From contig OZ251505.1 of NCBI GenBank assembly GCA_965242795.1, forward strand, positions 682,001-746,000: 64,000 nt of DNA, written 5' to 3'. This document shows positions 61,894 through 64,000 of the stretch, in pieces (position 1 is the first letter of the stretch; each line of letters opens with the position of its first letter). The translations under genes and the position numbers were made by a program. This stretch comes from Bin18 sp965242795 (GTDB lineage: Bacteria > Desulfobacterota > Binatia > Bin18). The notes beneath the pieces are model-generated. The model searched no databases. It was not told the DNA's origin and saw only the letters and a program-made list of their open reading frames with translations.

Positions 61894-63192
61894 GTGAGGA
61901 CATCGGAACGGCGCCTCGATCCGGAGGGCGCCGATGGAGCCCTGAGGCCGGAGGCGACCGTGCTCGGACGGCGGTTGCCGTACGCCTTTCGCGCGCTGCA
62001 CCACCGGAATTTCCGCCTCTTCTTCGTGGGGCAGTTCGTGTCGCGGGTCGGGTTCTGGATGCAGAACATGGCCCTCGCCTGGCTGGTGTACCGGCTGACC
62101 GAGTCGTCCCTGATGCTCGGGCTGGTCGCGTTCGCCGGTCAGGCACCCACGCTGGTCTTCGGACTGTTCGCCGGGGTGGTGGCCGACCGCTTCGACCGCT
62201 ACCGCGTGATCCTGGTCACGCTGGTATTGGCGCTCGCGCAGGCCCTGCTGCTGGGCGTCCTGACGCTGCTGGACCGGATCACCGCCTGGCAGGTGTTCGG
62301 CCTCGCCCTGGCCGCGGGGGCCATTCAGGCGTTCGAGATGCCGGCCCGGCAGAGCTTTCTGATGGAGATCGTCGGGCGCGACGACATCACCAGCGCGGTC
62401 GCCCTCAATTCGACGCTGGTGAACGGGGCGCGCATTCTCGGGCCGGCGCTGGCCGGCGTGCTCGTGGCGCAGTTCGGCGAGGGCGTCTGCTTCGTGGTGA
62501 ACGGGCTGTCCTTCGTGCCGATCATCGTGGGCTTTCTGGCCATGCGGCTGCCGGCCCGCGGCCAACCCGAACGGCAGGCAGGCTCCACCGGCACGTTCAT
62601 CCGCGAGGGCGTCGCCTATGCGCTGCACACGCCGGCCATTCGTCTGCTGCTGGTGCTGGTCGGGCTCATCAGCCTGCTCAGCACGCCGTACACCGTGTTG
62701 ATGCCCGTGTTCGCCGGCGACGTTCTCGACAGCGGGCCGAACGGCATGGGCATGCTCATGGGCGCCGCGGGTGTGGGCGCGGTGGTCGGCACGCTCTTCC
62801 TGGCGCGTCACCAGGGACACGAGACCCTGGGGCGGGTGATGGCGCTGGCGCTCGTCCGTTTCGGGCTGGGGTTGCTGCTCTTTGCGTGGTCGGACCGGTT
62901 CTGGCTGTCCATGCTGGTCCTGCCGCTGGTCGGCTCGGGGTTCATGGTGCCCCTGTCGGCCACCAATACCCTGTTGCAGACCCTGGCGCCCGACCGCCTG
63001 CGCGGCCGGGTCATGAGCCTGTTCTTCATGATGTTCATGGGCGCCCCGCCGGTCGGCAGCCTGCTGGCGGGATTCCTGGCGCCCGTCATCGGGGCGCCGC
63101 TGACCGTCGGCAGTATGGGCGTATTGTGTCTGCTGCTGGCCGGCTACGTGTTTCTGAAACTCCCCCTGCTGCGCGAGGCGGAATCCGGGTAG
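61894..63192 (+). CDS. MFS transporter (EntS/MFS_3-like)
   Basis: 432 residues from GTG 61894, chosen for GGGAG nine bases upstream. Twelve predicted membrane helices, with the MFS_3 opening 'ALHHRNFRLFFVGQFVSRVG', motif 'GVVADRFDRYRVILVTL' near residue 85 and a 'DRLRGRVMSLFFMMFMGAPPVGSLLAG' segment near 365. Such carriers export siderophores, drugs or metabolites by proton exchange. Substrate unknown. Converges on the VOC-domain gene. Confidence 0.9.
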   Translation: MRTSERRLDPEGADGALRPEATVLGRRLPYAFRALHHRNFRLFFVGQFVSRVGFWMQNMALAWLVYRLTESSLMLGLVAFAGQAPTLVFGLFAGVVADRFDRYRVILVTLVLALAQALLLGVLTLLDRITAWQVFGLALAAGAIQAFEMPARQSFLMEIVGRDDITSAVALNSTLVNGARILGPALAGVLVAQFGEGVCFVVNGLSFVPIIVGFLAMRLPARGQPERQAGSTGTFIREGVAYALHTPAIRLLLVLVGLISLLSTPYTVLMPVFAGDVLDSGPNGMGMLMGAAGVGAVVGTLFLARHQGHETLGRVMALALVRFGLGLLLFAWSDRFWLSMLVLPLVGSGFMVPLSATNTLLQTLAPDRLRGRVMSLFFMMFMGAPPVGSLLAGFLAPVIGAPLTVGSMGVLCLLLAGYVFLKLPLLREAESG

Positions 63193-63215
63193 CCGGCGCC
63201 TTCCCGTTCGACCGC

Positions 63216-63650
63216 CTACCGCTCGACGAAGTGGATGAGCACGCCGCCTGTACTCTTGGGATGGATGAACGCCACCCGCGACCCGCGCGCCCCGGGCCGT
63301 CCGGTGTCGTCCAGCACGCGCAGACCCTTGGCCTTGGCTTCGGCAATGGCCGCGTCGATATCGTCCACGCGCAGGGCGACATGGTGGACACCCTCCCCGC
63401 GGCGGTCGATCCAGCGGGCGATATCGCGCTGGTCCGTGACCTTGTCCGCGGCCTCGGGCAGCCGATCCTGCAGGAACTCGAAGTCGGTCTCGCCGACCCG
63501 GGCGAACGCGATGCGCAACCCCTCGTACGGGTCGGCATCTTCGAAGTCGTGGATTTCCAGCCCCAGAAGGTCGCCGAAGACGTGCAGGTAGCGGTCGAGG
63601 TCCTGCACCGCCACCCCGATATGGTCGATTTGACGAATGTGCATCGGCAT
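63216..63650 (-). CDS. Methylmalonyl-CoA epimerase-like VOC protein
   Basis: 144 residues. VOC fold with 'QIDHIGVAVQDLDRYLHVF', 'VGETDFEFLQDRLPEAADK', 'VHHVALRVDDIDAAIAEAKAKG' and 'VAFIHPKSTGGVLIHFVER'; the metal-binding His of HHVAL and the Glu in FVER match methylmalonyl-CoA epimerase. That enzyme interconverts (R)- and (S)-methylmalonyl-CoA in propionyl-CoA metabolism. No mutase in the window. Start is one of two close ATGs at 63650 or 63644. Confidence 0.82.
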   Translation of the reverse strand: MPMHIRQIDHIGVAVQDLDRYLHVFGDLLGLEIHDFEDADPYEGLRIAFARVGETDFEFLQDRLPEAADKVTDQRDIARWIDRRGEGVHHVALRVDDIDAAIAEAKAKGLRVLDDTGRPGARGSRVAFIHPKSTGGVLIHFVER

Positions 63651-63739
63651 GACATAGGCCGGACACGGAAAAGACGCAAACCCGGGAAGCCTCCCGGTTT
63701 GCCATGCACCGGCTGGTGCCACGCTGCAGGGGGCCCTCG

Positions 63740-63770
63740 CCCTAGCCTTCTCCCGGAGGGAGAGGGAATG
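63740..63770. repeat. CCCTCTCC-type repeat copy
   Basis: CCTAGCCTTCTCCCGGAGGGAGAGG element between the epimerase-like and luciferase-like genes; a member of the family listed at 20350. Confidence 0.45.
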
Positions 63771-63796
63771 AGGCACCCCGCGAGAAAGGTTTCTGC

Positions 63797-64000
63797 ATGC
63801 ACCCCGACGACGTCAAGGAATACCGCCGCCGACACGTGCCCGTCTTCAACGGCAACCGCATGAAACTGGGCGTGTTCGGCTCGAACTGCAGCTACGGCTG
63901 CACCATCACGCACGCCGAGTCCACGTTCGCGCCGACGTACGCCCACAACGTGCGGATCTCGCAGCAGGCCGACGCCCTGGGCTTCGAGCTGCTCGTGCCG
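63797..64000 (+). CDS. LLM class flavin-dependent monooxygenase, N-terminal part
   Basis: 68 codons from the ATG at 63797 (AAAGG upstream) to the window edge. 'MKLGVFGSNCSYGCTITHAESTF' and 'NVRISQQADALGFELLVP' are the first strand and helix of bacterial luciferase-like flavin monooxygenases (RutA/SfnG type). The catalytic and flavin-binding parts lie beyond the window. Confidence 0.85.
   Translation, partial: MHPDDVKEYRRRHVPVFNGNRMKLGVFGSNCSYGCTITHAESTFAPTYAHNVRISQQADALGFELLVP

Noticed and set aside
61543..63705. 720-codon minus-strand open frame opposite the MFS gene
   Set aside because: Gln/Arg/His-rich shadow of a membrane-protein gene; no domain features and no start signal.

Overview
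This is a high-GC chromosomal segment from an uncultured, probably aerobic, free-living bacterium. The pointers are xanthine-dehydrogenase-type molybdoenzymes, a two-subunit 2-oxoacid:ferredoxin oxidoreductase, a split glycine decarboxylase (GcvPA/GcvPB), a cysteine dioxygenase and a DUF6178 protein. The mix suits deltaproteobacterial-like, Tectomicrobia-like or Binatota-like lineages, but no rRNA or phylogenetic marker is present, so the assignment is a guess. Intergenic DNA is loaded with short dispersed repeats of at least four families.

Layout. 1-13 kb: a partial DUF1326-like gene, a DUF3047-like lipid/envelope-type protein, a Nudix hydrolase, an orphan molybdopterin subunit, an F420-type/SDR gene pair, then a molybdenum hydroxylase block (MoaD-like, large, 2Fe-2S and FAD subunits, MocA, XdhC). 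14-18 kb: a lipoate-ligase-like protein, a HEAT protein, a frameshifted BrnT toxin with an HTH antitoxin, and an HNH gene ending in a long poly-C tract. 18-29 kb: SDR, DUF6178, cysteine dioxygenase, DUF3047, a CoA-transferase pair, alpha/beta hydrolase, TPR protein and a CbbQ/NorQ-type ATPase. 29-32.7 kb: a HicA toxin gene split by a 1.4-kb lower-GC insert (ligA 3' fragment plus exonuclease-BRCT), HicB, a family-5 uracil-DNA glycosylase and a VapBC pair. 32.7-46 kb: housekeeping (PepA, KorAB, an isc cluster lacking iscU, a UvrA lacking the insertion domain).

47-55.6 kb is the most unusual part: a type III restriction-modification-like operon on the minus strand in the order mod, TIR effector, mntA, hepT, res. 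Successive genes overlap or abut. mod carries a one-base frameshift and, separately, a nested 463-bp element with inverted repeats that encodes an S23-type four-helix-bundle protein while leaving the mod frame open. res has an in-frame TAA. A second MntA-HepT pair lies next to it. 55.9-61.5 kb holds a complete glycine cleavage cluster with folD (folD-gcvT-gcvH-gcvPA-gcvPB), feeding one-carbon units to tetrahydrofolate. The window ends with an MFS exporter, a methylmalonyl-CoA epimerase-like protein and the start of a luciferase-like monooxygenase.

The broken toxin and restriction genes could be real decay or assembly/sequencing errors. The single-base events would be resolved by read mapping.
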